The notes beneath the pieces were generated by a model, which was not told the DNA's origin, searched no databases, and saw only the letters and a program-made list of their open reading frames with translations. From the NCBI GenBank assembly GCA_920105805.1, contig CAKKTI010000028.1:1-64000 (forward strand): 64,000 nucleotides of DNA. The letters run 5' to 3'. Below are positions 12,632 to 23,613 of the stretch, piece after piece (the stretch's first letter is position 1; every line of letters starts with the position of its first letter). Source of the DNA: Condylostoma magnum (taxonomy: Eukaryota > Ciliophora > Heterotrichea > Heterotrichida > Condylostomatidae). The translations under genes were made by a program, and so were the position numbers.

Positions 12632-13051
12632 TTAATTAACTTCACTAGTCTTAGCTGATTTACCATTCTCTTCCTCTTCCTCCAGTTCTAAAGGCCTTTT
12701 TATGTTTTCTGTATCTTGTGCTACATCTAATTCCTCCCACTCCATGTTTCCCTTGTGAATATTCCTTAGTTTACACAGATAAGTCCTCATATAAGGCTTT
12801 TAGCCTAAAGTTTGCAATTTATTTATCATATAATCAAACGAAAATCTTGGAGCTAATTATGAGTGTCATTCGCGGTAAAGTCGCATCATGTTTTACAGGT
12901 TTTATTCCTAATTACCACTGATTTATAACTTCTAGGATACTTCATAAAGCTTTCTTAGACCTTTATCTTAGTTTATTAAATTATTCTCATTGAAAGTTAC
13001 ACGTTTTATAACCTTTTTTACTCTTACAGGAATAGCTTAATTCTCTTCCAT
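12632..13051 (-). CDS. TIPIN/Swi3/Csm3 replication-fork protection protein
   Basis: 139 residues, shorter than animal TIPIN but like the conserved Swi3 core. The core runs LRKLYEVSQKL, then MMRLYREWHSQLAPRFSFDY, then LGQKPYMRTYLCKLR, the pattern of the Swi3 domain in which one Trp is encoded here by TGA. With Timeless the family stabilises stalled replication forks in the nucleus. An acidic tail (LELEEEEEN) follows. The stop is assigned to TAA at 12632; two more TAR codons follow at once. If all were sense, the frame would continue into the otubain. Confidence 0.8.
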
Positions 13052-13181
13052 TTTTGTGTATTGGGATATTAGTAAGAAATTGTGTAGTTTATCAATCAAG
13101 ATTATTATGAAAAGTTGTATTATAGCGATTTGTTTGTGCTAAATTAGTTCTATTACGTTTATTATTAATATAGATTATTAA

Positions 13182-14393
13182 ATGGAATTTTTGATCTCAG
13201 AGGAAAATAACGATTTGATTGAAGAGAAAGAAAAAATACTTAAAAGATGCTAGATTACTATTGAAAATCTTTATAAAGAAGTAGAGGAAGAGAAAAGCTA
13301 TAGAATAGAATCAGAGGGGAATTTGAAAAAGTTAAGATAAGACAAAACTTGCTTAATGAATTAGTTAGGGGACACTTAAGCTTAATTAGATCTTTTAATG
13401 CAGAAGAACGATAAATTAATGAAAGAAATTGATTGCTATTATGAGGAGAACACTGCACTCAAACAAAAGATTTATCAGTACAAAATTAATAGTCAGATGC
13501 TGTATTAGGAAAACTAAAAAATAATAAATGAAACTGCTTTGCCTAGGCAAATTGAAAGCTGGAATAATAAACTAGCAAATTTCGAGTAAAAATTTTAAGA
13601 ATTGTAAGAAGAAAATGATAAACTAAAGCAAAAGTTAAGAAAGTATAAATAGAAAAACGTTAAAAATCTATTAATACCACCAAAGGATAATACGATTAAT
13701 TAAAACAATAAAATACTGTCTTATAAGAGTAAGATTAATTAGCTCTATGATTACATCGAAAGAAGTGAATGTGAGTACAAAACAAGCTTAATTGAGTCAA
13801 AATAGCAATATGATGATATTAAGTAAGAACTAATTACTCTTGAACAAAGTTATATAAACTCTAACGAGTCAAATAGAATGGAAATTAAACAGAAGATTAA
13901 AACAATAAAAGAGTTAAACAAGGAAATAGAAAGATATAAAACAATGCAAAAGGAATTTAGAGATTTATAAGACTAATTAATGAATATCCAGTAATAAAAT
14001 AAGCTAAACATGGATCGGCAAATAGCAATGGATAAGGAAAACCAAGATTTATAGTATAAAATAAACAAGCTTAAGGAGCAATACCAATCTACTCATAATA
14101 ATCAACAAAGTAACGACAGACATGCATTATTACAATTATAATAAAAGGACAAACTAATAGACGAATTAAATACAGACAGATTCAAACTCAGAGAACTAGT
14201 ATAAGAATTCGAGGTCTAAATGGAGCAGTTAAAACACAAATTTTCAATTCTCTGAAACCAAAACAACGAAAGTCAGGAATACATGGCAGGTGAGATAACC
14301 AAATATCAACTAAAAATGCACTAATTTGAAAAAGAAAACAAGGTTCTAAAGCAAAAGCTTAAAGATTACTAGCAAATATTCCCTTAACACTAA
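13182..14393 (+). CDS. Long coiled-coil protein, unknown function
   Basis: About 403 residues, almost entirely Lys/Glu/Gln/Leu heptads from residue 10 to the end, with no other domain. The TGA at 14253-14255 is read as Trp because typical coiled-coil sequence continues for 45 more codons. The stop is TAA at 14385 or 14391, 12-18 bp from the stop of the convergent H3 gene. Such proteins in ciliates are often cytoskeletal or basal-body scaffold parts, but nothing here proves that. It is divergently transcribed from TIPIN with a 130-bp gap. Confidence 0.75.
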
Positions 14394-14404
14394 ATTTTAA
14401 ATAA

Positions 14405-14815
14405 CTACTCATCATAGTCCCTGGTAACATTTTCATTTCTTAACCTCCTTGCTAAAGACATATCACTTGGCTACATAGTCACTCTATTTGCATGAAGCAT
14501 GCATAAATTGGAATCTTTGAATAATTCTACTAGGAAATTTTCACAAGCTTCTTATAACGCAGCTACAGCAGTTCTATCAAAAGCAATTCCATCAAGTGTA
14601 GCTTCTCCCAGGTCTCTTAAAAAGTTTCTAAACTCCGATCCGCCAATTAAGTTTTCATGTGATTTTTAAAATTTGTTAATTTCTCTCAATGCTTATGTCC
14701 CTTACTTGAATCTACGCTTACGCTTAGGAGACTCTTCCTTTATCATCTTAATTTTACTCTTTTAGTTGTTTCTTTTGCCCTGGGCAAGTTTACTCTAAGT
14801 TTAAGTCCTTGGCAT
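14405..14815 (-). CDS. Divergent histone H3 variant
   Basis: 136 residues, exactly the length of canonical H3, ending at TAG. The histone fold is clear: the FKQGTQALREINKFQKSHENL helix, then FRNFLRDLG, DRTAVAALQEACENFLVELF, NLCMLHANRVTMQPSDMSLARRLR. The tail is unlike canonical H3: it starts MPRTQTQSKLAQGKRNN, lacks the Lys4 and Lys9 contexts, and carries KRKRRF before the alpha-N helix. Loop 1 has no insertion, so it is not a typical long-loop centromeric H3. It may be a CenH3 or a macronuclear/developmental variant; the sequence does not decide. Two intron-like GT..AG stretches in the tail (22 and 20 nt) could together be removed in frame, shortening the tail. Confidence 0.88.
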
Positions 14816-14838
14816 TTTAAAATTTTAAATATGTTAGG

Positions 14839-15444
14839 CTAAGTACGGTATGTTGGTATTTTACTTTTAATTAGCTGGAAAGCCTCCTCCCCTCCCTGCT
14901 CTTCTATAATCTACAACACTTCTAGAACCTTCTCCCGCAGTGTACGGTCATTTAGCTTTTTACCTAATGGTTGCAGTACTTGTAGCAGATATGGGTTTAA
15001 GTACGGCCCTACAACCTCAGATAGTATATTAAGTGCCTACAGCGCTGACTCAAATATAGCTTTATTAGAATTCATCAATGCTAGTCTTAAAGGCATTATT
15101 GCTCGTTACAATAAAGGAATTATCTTATCGGCTGAGCCGTCTGCTTAAAGCAACTCCATTAATCCTTATCTGGCAACAAAGGCAAAGGGATGCTCCGTCT
15201 CTAGAAGTCCCTCGAAGCAGTTGATGAGTAAGGGATCATACGGGATCTATTCGGGCGGCATGTCTCATTAAAGTCGCATTGAACAGGACCCGTGCTGAAT
15301 TCTGCAGGGAACACCTCCGGCTTGGTATACATAGCCGAAGTTAGTCTTACTTTTGTTCTTAGGTGCAAAAGGATTAGCTGTTTTTACTTACAGTCTGTCA
15401 CTGGGTTTACCTGTATACCCTTTTCCTCGTCCGCGTCTGCTCAT
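14839..15444 (-). CDS. PACRG-like protein
   Basis: 201 residues matching the PACRG-like (PACRGL) family of the axonemal PACRG group. Landmarks: GGVPCRIQHGS, then MRLQWDMPPE with Trp as TGA, IPYDPLLINCFEGLLETEHP, an armadillo-like helical body, and the conserved end GGEEAFQLIKSKIPTY. A TAG follows directly after YRT, as expected for the family; the next in-frame TGA would lie inside the H3 gene. PACRG proteins bind microtubules and the inner junction of doublets in cilia; PACRGL is less studied. The N-terminus is basic (MSRRGRGKG). The gap to the H3 start is only 23 bp on the same strand. Confidence 0.9.
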
Positions 15445-15483
15445 TTTTCTTGTAGTAAGAAGTGTTTATGTATGGAATTGTGT

Positions 15484-17037
15484 ATGGATTTATAGGATTA
15501 TGAGTTTATTGTTCTGTTATTTAAAATGTTAGCTAAGCTAGATATTTTGCAGTTTCTGAATACTGTTGAAATTGCTAAATTGTACAGGGTAGATTAGCAA
15601 CATAATCAGAAGTTGAATAGAATGAGTGCTATAAAGCGTTCTATATGAAGAGGGGCTATGTCGAATAACTTTAGAAAGGAATATTGAATGCATGCATTGA
15701 CATATGATAGTGATATGGTTAATTCTGTTAGGAATAATGTGTAGGAGAAGTTAAGGTGTAGGTAAGCAACAGATTAGTATAATATCATTTAATACAAAAT
15801 CAAAATTGGAGAAGATCCTTCAGAAGTGTAAAATATGCAAAGTGTATAATCTGAAATATAAAAGGATATTACAAGAGTGTATTTAATACAGAATAATAAA
15901 GAGTTATAGTAATAGCTGGAGAGAGTCTTATTAGCAATCGCTTTTGTAAGAGGTGATATAGGGTATTGCTAAGGAATGAGTTTTATTGTTTCTTTGTTAT
16001 TAATTGTATTTAAAACTGAAGAAGATACCTTTTGGTTTTTCTTATACTTGCAAGAGAAGTTAAAATTATGAAAGATATTCGGAAATGGATTGCCCCAGTA
16101 TAGATTAAGAGAGTTTTAATTGTTAGAATTACTTAAGAAGTTTGCTCCTTAGATTTATCATTACTTCAAAAGAACTGATCTCCCCTCTGATATCGTATAT
16201 CAAGGATGGATTTTAACTTTATTCTGCAACTATTTACCAATTAAAACGTTATTCAGGGTCTGAGATTGTTTTATACTGGAAGGATGGAAGTCATTTTATA
16301 AAATTAGCATGGCTACCTTTATAGAGTTGCAATAGGAACTGGTAAACATGAGTTTAGACCATATTGCCACATTTTTAAAGCAAAATTTAAGAAAATCTCA
16401 TTAAGACTACAAAAAACTATTATAAACTGCATATCATATAAAAATCAATGATTTCGTTTTAAAAGATATTAAGGAAAAGTACTATATAGAAGTAGCAAGA
16501 TCCTATTTAACCTAACAAAACATAAATAACCCGTAACTCCAATAAACCATAACAAATTTTTAAGCCGAATTACAAAAAATCGACTTACCAATAAAAAGTG
16601 ATATATAGATATACTAAACCAAAATAGAAAGTGTAGACAGTGAAATTTACAGAAACTAGAATACATTTAAATCCTTATAAGACTAATTAACAAAACTAGA
16701 AAACAGCATCGAGTAAAAATGCTACCAAAAAGCAATTTACCACGAACAACTAGACAAACTTTCCTCTAAAACACACTAAGCCCACAACCAGATCCTCCTT
16801 AATGACAAAATCAATCACATAAATACCCAAATCAGGCAACTTCAGCAAAAACACAATGAAATTCATCTCTAAAATTCCATTCAATACCAAAAACTCCAAG
16901 AACTACTACAAAAGAAGCAAGGCTACTCAAGCTAACTATCAGGGCTACTAGAAATGTACTAAACAAAGTGCAACGAGCTATACATTTCTCTCTATAAGCG
17001 GGTAAATTTGATTAAAAATTTAACTAACTATCCCTAA
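15484..17037 (+). CDS. TBC-domain Rab GTPase-activating protein
   Basis: 517 residues. The TBC domain (residues about 40-300) stimulates GTP hydrolysis by Rab proteins. Both catalytic fingers are present: IQKDITR (IxxDxxR) and GYCQGMSF (YxQ). RVWDCFILEGWK is the usual third motif with Trp as TGA; several other Trp are TGA. Residues about 330-490 are a coiled coil rich in Gln. In-frame ATGs at 15472 and 15526 are alternative starts. The stop is TAA at 17035; the next in-frame stop (TGA, 17074) would lie within the convergent uL5 gene. It is divergent from the PACRG-like gene with a 40-bp gap. Confidence 0.88.
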
Positions 17038-17561
17038 TTCAAAACAGTTCCACTAAAAGTTTGCACGAACCACTGAATAGCATCTTCCTTCTTCAACTTA
17101 TGGGACAATCCGATTCTCTATTAGGCCCTTCTCCTCTGTGACACTCTAGCTCCTGGTCTTTTAAGCACAACATAGAAATCGAGTCCATAAATACCAGTAC
17201 TCTGATCATACTTAATTCCTAGATCAATATGCTCTTATACACCAAACCCGAAGTTTCCGGTGTTTGAGAAGTTTTTCTTACTGAGCTCGTATTCCTTTAC
17301 CTTGAGTCCCTTTTCTAAAATATCTAGAGCCTTATCGCCTCTTACAGTGACCCAGGTGGCAATCTTTTCTCCTCTCCTAACTCCGAAGGATCTGATAGTA
17401 AGTCTGGATTTAGAGTAATTGGGAGTTTGATCAGTGAGATCGGCTAACACCTTTCCTGCGCGTGTGAGTCTATCCCCGGACTCTCCTACACAAATGTTAA
17501 GTACTAGTTTGTGAACCCTTATTTAACGCATGGGGTTGTCGGCCTTGGCTCCCTTTACCAT
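17034..17561 (-). CDS. RPL11: Large-subunit ribosomal protein uL5 (eukaryotic L11)
   Basis: 175 residues against about 178 in human RPL11. Clear family segments: [77 protein letters not shown]. uL5 sits in the 60S central protuberance and contacts 5S rRNA. The stop TAG falls four residues after FSGTV, as the family predicts. Its complement overlaps the TAA stop of the convergent TBC gene in the tetramer CTAA. This highly conserved C-terminus is good evidence that TAG can terminate in this genome. Confidence 0.95.
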
Positions 17562-17589
17562 CTTAATATTACAACCAAGTATAATAAAA

Positions 17590-18867
17590 CTAGAGGAGAT
17601 GAGGAAGGGATTAGAGGGATTTGTTATAAGAATCTAGTTTTAGCTAAATGTTTGTAAAAATATTGTGGAAGTAGTGTGATATAAACTTGCTGGCTTCCTC
17701 TTCGATCTTGGAAGCCACTGAGGTTGAATTGGGGATAACTACAAAAATATCACGCTAGTCCAGCACGTTTATGCCTATTATTCAGTTGTTGCCTTCCTTT
17801 AAGAAGCACTTTGTAAGGCCTTTTTGCATCTGTAGGGAAATTTTGTTGATTATTTTAAGGAAGTTGGCCTCGAGAGGCTTGGTGCTTTGTCGGATTGCGA
17901 GGTTTATTTTGTTGTAGTATATGAACTTATAGTTGTCCTCTTGCAAAAGGGCTCGTCTGTATTGGGGGGACACGGTTTCTATGAGGTCCTGGCTTAGCTG
18001 GCTTAGATCCTAGTCGTAGTTTGTTCAGTTGGGAAGGGAGTCTTGCTCTAAGCACAGGATCACTTGTAGTTAGTTGTCTACTCAGGCTACCAGGTGGAAT
18101 TAATCGTCGTCTAGAAACACTGATACTGGCTCATCGTCTTGCTAGTAGTATAGAGTTCCTCGTTACGGGTATTAGGATATTCTAGCGTATGTTCCGTATT
18201 ATGGTTAGAAAGTTTGCTGGAGGTGCTCAAGGCGTTTCCAGTTTGAGTTGTTGCAGAAGTATTAGTAGAGGAGTAAGGTTGATTGCTGGCTGAAAGTACT
18301 GCAGACTAGTTAGCCTTCGTAGGTAACCAGGCAGTGCTTTATGTAGTCGTATTGGTTTAATAGGCAGTTTTGGATAAATTAAACACCCATGTAGGCCTTT
18401 TTCTCCAGAGGACAGTATTAAAGGCCCATGTACGGGATTGGAGGGATGTCGTGGAAGAAAATCGGAGTAAATTCGTTAAATTTTTATTAAAGGGACTCTA
18501 GATCGTTGGGAATTTAGTAATTCTGGAGAGATCCGTAAAATAGCTTAAAATGTTAGTAAAATATATAAGGAATTTACTGTATTTATAAGGGTGTAGGCTT
18601 GTTGAATACGATATTAATCCAGATATTAGGCTCACATTCATATAAAATATGCTCAAATCGCTCCGTTTCTATTGTTTCGAGTGTATTTTATGAAAAATTC
18701 GAGGTAAATTGCATTAAGCCCTCTGCTAAACCTACATGGGTTTGTTTTTCGTATTGAGGAGCATCTTATGGATAGTAGTAAATTAATTTGCATAGTGTAT
18801 ATTCTTCTTCTTTAGGATTTTCCCATGTTGGCGTTAAGGTTGGGTTGAATAAAAACAAACTTTGCAT
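17590..18867 (-). CDS. CCZ1 vacuolar fusion protein (Mon1-Ccz1 Rab7 exchange factor subunit)
   Basis: 425 residues. The N-terminus SLFLFNPTLTP, then KLIYYYP, GLAEGLMQFTSNFS and ILYECEPNIWINIVFNKP follow the first longin domain of CCZ1. The middle and C-terminal parts are weaker but of the right length for the other longin modules. With Mon1, CCZ1 activates Rab7 on late endosomes; Mon1 is not in this window. Two or more Trp are TGA. The stop TAG lies 29 bp before the uL5 start on the same strand. Identification rests mainly on the first 110 residues. Confidence 0.75.
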
Positions 18868-19014
18868 TTATATTATAAAATGAATGTTATGATTAAAAGG
18901 ACTTGAAGCAATTATTATTAGTATTATGGGAAATTATGCATATTATTAGGTTTAAAGCATTCAAATAAAATTTATTTCTTAAATATAACACATTAATAAC
19001 AGATAAAATTTAAA

Positions 19015-20217
19015 ATGTCAAATATAAGCAGCTACTGAAACTAATACAATACCAAATAAAATGAAAGTAGACTAAAATACCAAAAAGATCAAAGTAATCA
19101 TATAAAGAGTTTAGAGTAGAAATTAGACTGTGCTATTTAATTAACTTTATAGAATCGTGATTATTCAGAGAAGATTTCATTTTTTGCGTAAAGATTAGAT
19201 GCAATAGAAGATAAAATAGTAAAACTAACAGGACTTATAAAATTACAATAATCATACTATGAAACCCAGGAGTAAGAATTCTAAGAGATAAAAGAAATAT
19301 TCGAATAATTTAAAGATTTTCCTGAAAAAGATGAATTAATCAAAGAAATCTAAGAAAAAACATACAATGACTCAAACAAAGAAGAAATCTAAGAATTTGT
19401 ACATTAAATGACTGATTTATTACAAAGCAACGAATAAAAGATGCTTGAACTACTATAAAGCACAACATAAGACATAGACAATTCAATTTAGGAAGTTTAT
19501 GATAAGGCAGATAAAGATTCAAGTGATTTGAATTAAAAGCTTATACAATAAACTGAATCCCTATAAGATCAAATAAACACATTTAATACATGAATAGAAG
19601 ATTAAGAAGAAACGAGCTAAAATCAAAGTAAAGAAATTGAGTAATTAAACAGCAAGTTTAATGACTATTCAACCTAACTACAACAATTGTAGTAAGAAAT
19701 CCATAACTCCGTTATTTATGTTCAAAACATGGAATCGTTAGGACACTCTTAATCTAGATTAGATATATCAACAGATGCTTCAAAAGTACTAGAAAGTAAG
19801 CTTCGTACTACAATAAAAGGTAAAATGAAACAAGTGGCAAACCTTATAAAAGCCTAAACGACCAGTATTCAGCAATAAGACAGATATATTTAGGATGTAG
19901 ACAAAAGACTGTATAACTTAGAGGTATAAGTTATCAAAAATACTGATTAAAAGCTTAGCATTCCAAATAAGCAACTATAAATTACAATAAACAAGCTTGA
20001 TAAGATAATTTAATCCTACAAAAAGACAAGACCCAGTAGTGCACCTAGGTAAATCCAGCCCCGCAGGAAATCAGAATCACCTAATATAAGAAAAAGAGTA
20101 ACAACATCTCCAAGACAACGCTAATTTACATCAGTAAAGAAAAGACCCTTCTAATCAGCTTAAAAGCACACAAACAGATCATTTGAAAGAGTACTTAGCA
20201 GTTTATGCCAACTATGA
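19015..20217 (+). CDS. Coiled-coil protein with basic Ser/Pro/Arg-rich tail
   Basis: About 400 residues. Residues about 20-340 are Gln/Glu/Lys-rich coiled coil; the last 60 are basic and Ser/Pro rich (PSSAPRQIQPRRKSESPN, then TTSPRQRQFTSVKKR), like a microtubule-binding or phospho-regulated tail. Family not recognised. The frame is continuous from ATG 19015 and ends at TGA 20215, 18 bp from the stop of the convergent HMG gene. Another TGA in this frame, near residue 8, is read as Trp. Confidence 0.75.
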
Positions 20218-20234
20218 TTTAATGCTTAAAAAGG

Positions 20235-20837
20235 TCATTCTTTACTCGTTTTTGACTTTTTCTTGGGTGTATCCTCATCCTCACTATCAGATTCAGTATC
20301 ACTTAAATTTGCTATCTTTTTGCTTTCGCTTTTCTTTGTTTTTTAGCGATGTTTTGAACTACTTTTCGGTGTTGTTTTCTACTCCTGACTTGCTTCTTAT
20401 TTTAGTTTTGCTGCCTTTTCCAGCCAACCTTCTTTAACTTTAGAGTCCATACTCTTTCACTCTATTGTTATGATTTTATTGAGATCGGTCATATTGGTTT
20501 CTGAGTATAACTTACTAGCATTCTCTGGCTTACTCTTCAGTTCTTGCATTCTAGAAACTAAATACAACTAATAGCCTGATTTAGTACGCTTCTATGCTGG
20601 TTTTCTCTCTCTTTTTTTAACCTCTTCTTTCTTTTACGCTGGCTTTGACTTCTTCTACTTGATTTCTTCCTTTTAAAACGATGAATTCAGTACAATGTTC
20701 TGGTTACTATTCATTATACTGTCTCTTTCCATATAATTAGCCACTAGTTTTTATGCATTATCAAAGAAATTAGAAGTAAGTTTGAAGAGGTTCTAAAGCT
20801 GATTTAAACTTACAAGATGCAGCTATTTGTTTTCCAT
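20235..20837 (-). CDS. HMG-box protein
   Basis: 200 residues. The HMG box lies at about residues 85-155: KRTKSGYQLYLVSRMQELK opens helix 1, followed by MTDLNKIITIEWKSM (Trp as TGA) and KEGWLEKAAKLKQEA. HMG boxes bend DNA. A basic stretch precedes the box, and the tail is Ser/Asp/Glu rich with KKKSKTSKE at the end, as in chromatin-associated HMG proteins. A true TGA stop ends the frame. Nuclear location is inferred. Confidence 0.85.
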
Positions 20838-20887
20838 TTATATGAGGTTAGTATAAGTTTTCTATTGATAACTAAATTTATTTTAAA

Positions 20888-21859
20888 ATGGGGCAAATGA
20901 ATTGTACCAATTGTAATTGTGGAGCCAAAGATGCTGAGAGGATTCTTGAATTAAGCCTTAAAAACGAGGAAATTAGTAGAGAGTACCAATAATACCAATA
21001 CCCGGATATACTGAAAACTCAAGATGTACTAGATAATTAGCAAACTTAAGGCAAAAATCAGGATATTAACCTAGAAATTTCTATAGTTAACGATGAATCT
21101 ACTTCCCATAAGCAGCTATTAAATTTGGCTGAGAAGTAAAATAACCAGGTGCAATGAAAAAGCGCGTTTAAATTAAGAAACGGGGAGATATATACAGGAG
21201 AATGGTTGAATAATTTAAGACACGGCAAAGGGAGCTAAATATGGCCAGATGGAGCGAGTTATGAGGGTAATTGGAAAGACGGCAGAACCTGTGGCTATGG
21301 TATTTTTAAACATGCGGACGGTGATGTATACACTGGAAATTGGTAAAACGACAAGGCTAATGGATTTGGTACATACAAGCATAGTAACGAGGCTTGTTAT
21401 ACAGGCTAATGAAAGAATGACATGTAGAATGGATTTGGAGTTGAAAGTTGGCCGGATGGAAGCAAGTATGAAGGGTTTTATCAAAATGGAAAGAAATAAG
21501 GGTTTGGGTATTACATATGGGGTGATTTATCAAGTTATAGGGGACAGTGACTGGATAATAAAATCAATGGGAAAGGAGAGTACAGGTGGGCAGATGGACG
21601 CTGTTATATTGGAGAATGACAGTTTAATACTATGCATGGATTAGGAAAGTATACGTGGAAGGATGGGAGGTACTACGAGGGAGAGTATAAGTAAGATAAA
21701 AAGGAGGGTTTTGGAGTGTATCATTGGGCGGATAATAGAGTATATAGAGGGCTTTGGAGAAATGGTAAATAGCATGGGGAAGGAGAGTATGTACTGTAAG
21801 ACGGTAATATACGCAAAGGCATCTGGAACAACGGCCGACGAGTAAAATGGTTAAACTAA
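20888..21859 (+). CDS. MORN-repeat protein with N-terminal lipidation candidate
   Basis: 323 residues. Residues about 85-310 hold about nine MORN repeats (YEGNWKDGRTCGYG, YTGNWQNDKANGFG, YEGEYKQDKKEGFG and others). The repeats prove TGA as Trp: several W positions of the YxGxW core are TGA. The N-terminus MGQMNCTNCNCG has Gly2 and nearby Cys, suggesting myristoylation and palmitoylation and thus membrane attachment. MORN repeats bind membranes or scaffold partners in ciliary and cortical structures. The stop TAA is 15 bp from the convergent PDI-like gene. Confidence 0.9.
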
Positions 21860-21874
21860 TAAAAATTAACTCAA

Positions 21875-23032
21875 CTACAATTTCCTAGCGCTGAAAGCTG
21901 GTAAACCTCCTTTAATCTGCTTGAATTTCCCATCTCCACCTAAAATTTTATCAATAGTTGTTTCAATCTCTGTTTCAGTCCAATCTCCCTCATATACAAC
22001 ATACCTATTCCTCTTTCCATGTTTCAGGAAAACAATAGCAGGCCTTGTTTCTACTTAAAACACATTGGCAAAATCTGCCTCATTATTAACATCCAGCCAC
22101 ATAAATGCAATTTCAACTCCTCTTTCCTTCTGTCCGGAGTACTTATTTTTAAGCTTCTTTGCAACTTCCTTTATTTAGTCCTTAGGCTCAGATTCAAGTA
22201 GTAAAATACCACACAATGAGCCATCTTTCTTAAAACAAATATCATCACTTGAAAGTCTATGAAACTCTGGAATAGACTCTAGCAGCCACGGCTTATCACT
22301 AGCAGATTTTTCACCACCTGCTACGAAAGTTTCAGAGTAAATGTTAAGCCAGTTGAATATCTCTCTGTATTTCAACTCACCTTGGTACTCCTTTGGCTTG
22401 GGCTCAGAAGGCTTCACTACTAAAATCTTAGGAAAGCTTTTTATTTTGTATTTCTTGCAAACCTCGTCGTGTTCAGGTCTAACCAATCCAAAATGCATTT
22501 TGTTCTCGAAGGCTACACTTAAGGCCTTGAAGATACTAGGAATTCCCTTTTTGTCAGTAAATAGCAAAACTTTAGGCACTGAGGGATTCTCTCCAATAAA
22601 CCCAGGAAACTTGTCGTTGTCTAGAGGAATAACGTTGCTATTAAGGAACTTTTGGCAGAATGCACTGTAGCTTTTACTGTTGTTTTCTCCTGTGTAGTCC
22701 ATTATAGGGGCTGGGTAGGGAGGATAAACTTTGATTGAAGGAAATTCATTAATTCTTTATTTTTCACATACATCTGGGAATTAGTCGCAGTCAACTGCTG
22801 CAATTGTGTAAACTCCTTGTAGGTCATCAGAGAATTGTTTATATTACTGGGAAATTTCATAGGATTTGCCATCATTTTCCTTATAAAAATGCACAATTGA
22901 TACATACTTCTCTCGGTTATTTGTGATTTATTTATCAAAGTTTAGTGTGTTTAGTATAAATACTGATGAAGTTTAAAAGTCATAGAGCTGTGCGTATGCT
23001 TGGGCTATTAGGAACACGTGGAGTAATGCCAT
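21875..23032 (-). CDS. PDI/P5-like protein with thioredoxin folds lacking CxxC
   Basis: 385 residues with a signal peptide (MALLHVFLIAQAYAQ). The first thioredoxin fold is clear: YVSIVHFYKENDGKSYEIS, GVYTIAAVDCD, then INEFPSIKVYPPYPAPIMDY with the cis-Pro. The catalytic CxxC that should follow the first strand is replaced by KENDGKS. A second fold (KYKIKSFPKILVVKP) and a third (VFQVETRPAIVFLKHGK) also lack CxxC. It therefore resembles the PDIA6/P5 architecture but is probably a non-catalytic ER chaperone. No KDEL-type end is seen (it ends in ARKL before TAG). Confidence 0.8.
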
Positions 23033-23099
23033 TTATATATAAGAAAATATGTTAAATTTTGAATTGTTATTGGTTAGTAAGTAATAATCGTTAATTAAT

Positions 23100-23564
23100 A
23101 TGGGTTGCTGTTAATCTAATAAATGTGATAACGCTGAGATTATCTACAGTTTACCTAATAGTCCTAGAAATAAGTAATTTTTGAGGAGTTCTTAGAGAGA
23201 TATGAAGTCTATAAGAAACGATAGTTTGTAGATTAAGATTCCTTATTAATAAGATCTTTGAGACAATTTCACAGTTTAAAACACTGAAAACTCATGCAAT
23301 AATTCCTATGGTAATTTAAATGAGTTTTGTACACTAGAAGATGAGTGTCCTAGAAATTCTCAGGTTAATGAGTCAAAACTGCAAATTTTAATACTCAGGT
23401 AAAAGCTAGCTAAAGTCAACAAAAAACTAAGCTAGAATCTTGTATATAACAAAAAACCCGAAGGTATCAATCAAAAAGTGCGTAAATTACTAAAAGACAT
23501 AGATCTATCCTTAAAAGCAACAAATCAGTCCTGCAACAGCTCAGATGAAGATACTTTTACATAA
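23100..23564 (+). CDS. Small protein with MGCC N-terminus
   Basis: 154 residues, family not recognised. It begins MGCCQSNKCDN, a strong dual-lipidation signature (myristoyl-Gly2, palmitoyl-Cys3/4). The middle is Ser/Asn rich with basic phosphorylation-like sites (RNKQFLRSSQRDMKSIRND) and the C-terminal third is a short Lys/Leu helix. The stop may be TAA at 23562 or TAA at 23574. A second MGCCQ protein is at 58260-58541; the first eight residues and a following EI are alike. Confidence 0.7.
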
Positions 23565-23613
23565 ATTACTGTTTAATTACCTATATACTTATTTCACTTC
23601 TACACATCATAAA

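Noticed and set aside
14743-14838. PACRG-like gene running to TGA 14743 inside the H3 gene
   Set aside because: The family ends at IPTY plus a few residues, where TAG 14839 lies.
21249-21644. Standard-code open frame inside the MORN gene on the plus strand
   Set aside because: It is a shifted frame of the MORN repeats; the MORN frame itself explains the sequence.
22702-22938. Separate 78-residue protein upstream of the thioredoxin frame
   Set aside because: The thioredoxin frame continues upstream through this stretch to a signal peptide once TAA/TAG are read as Gln.
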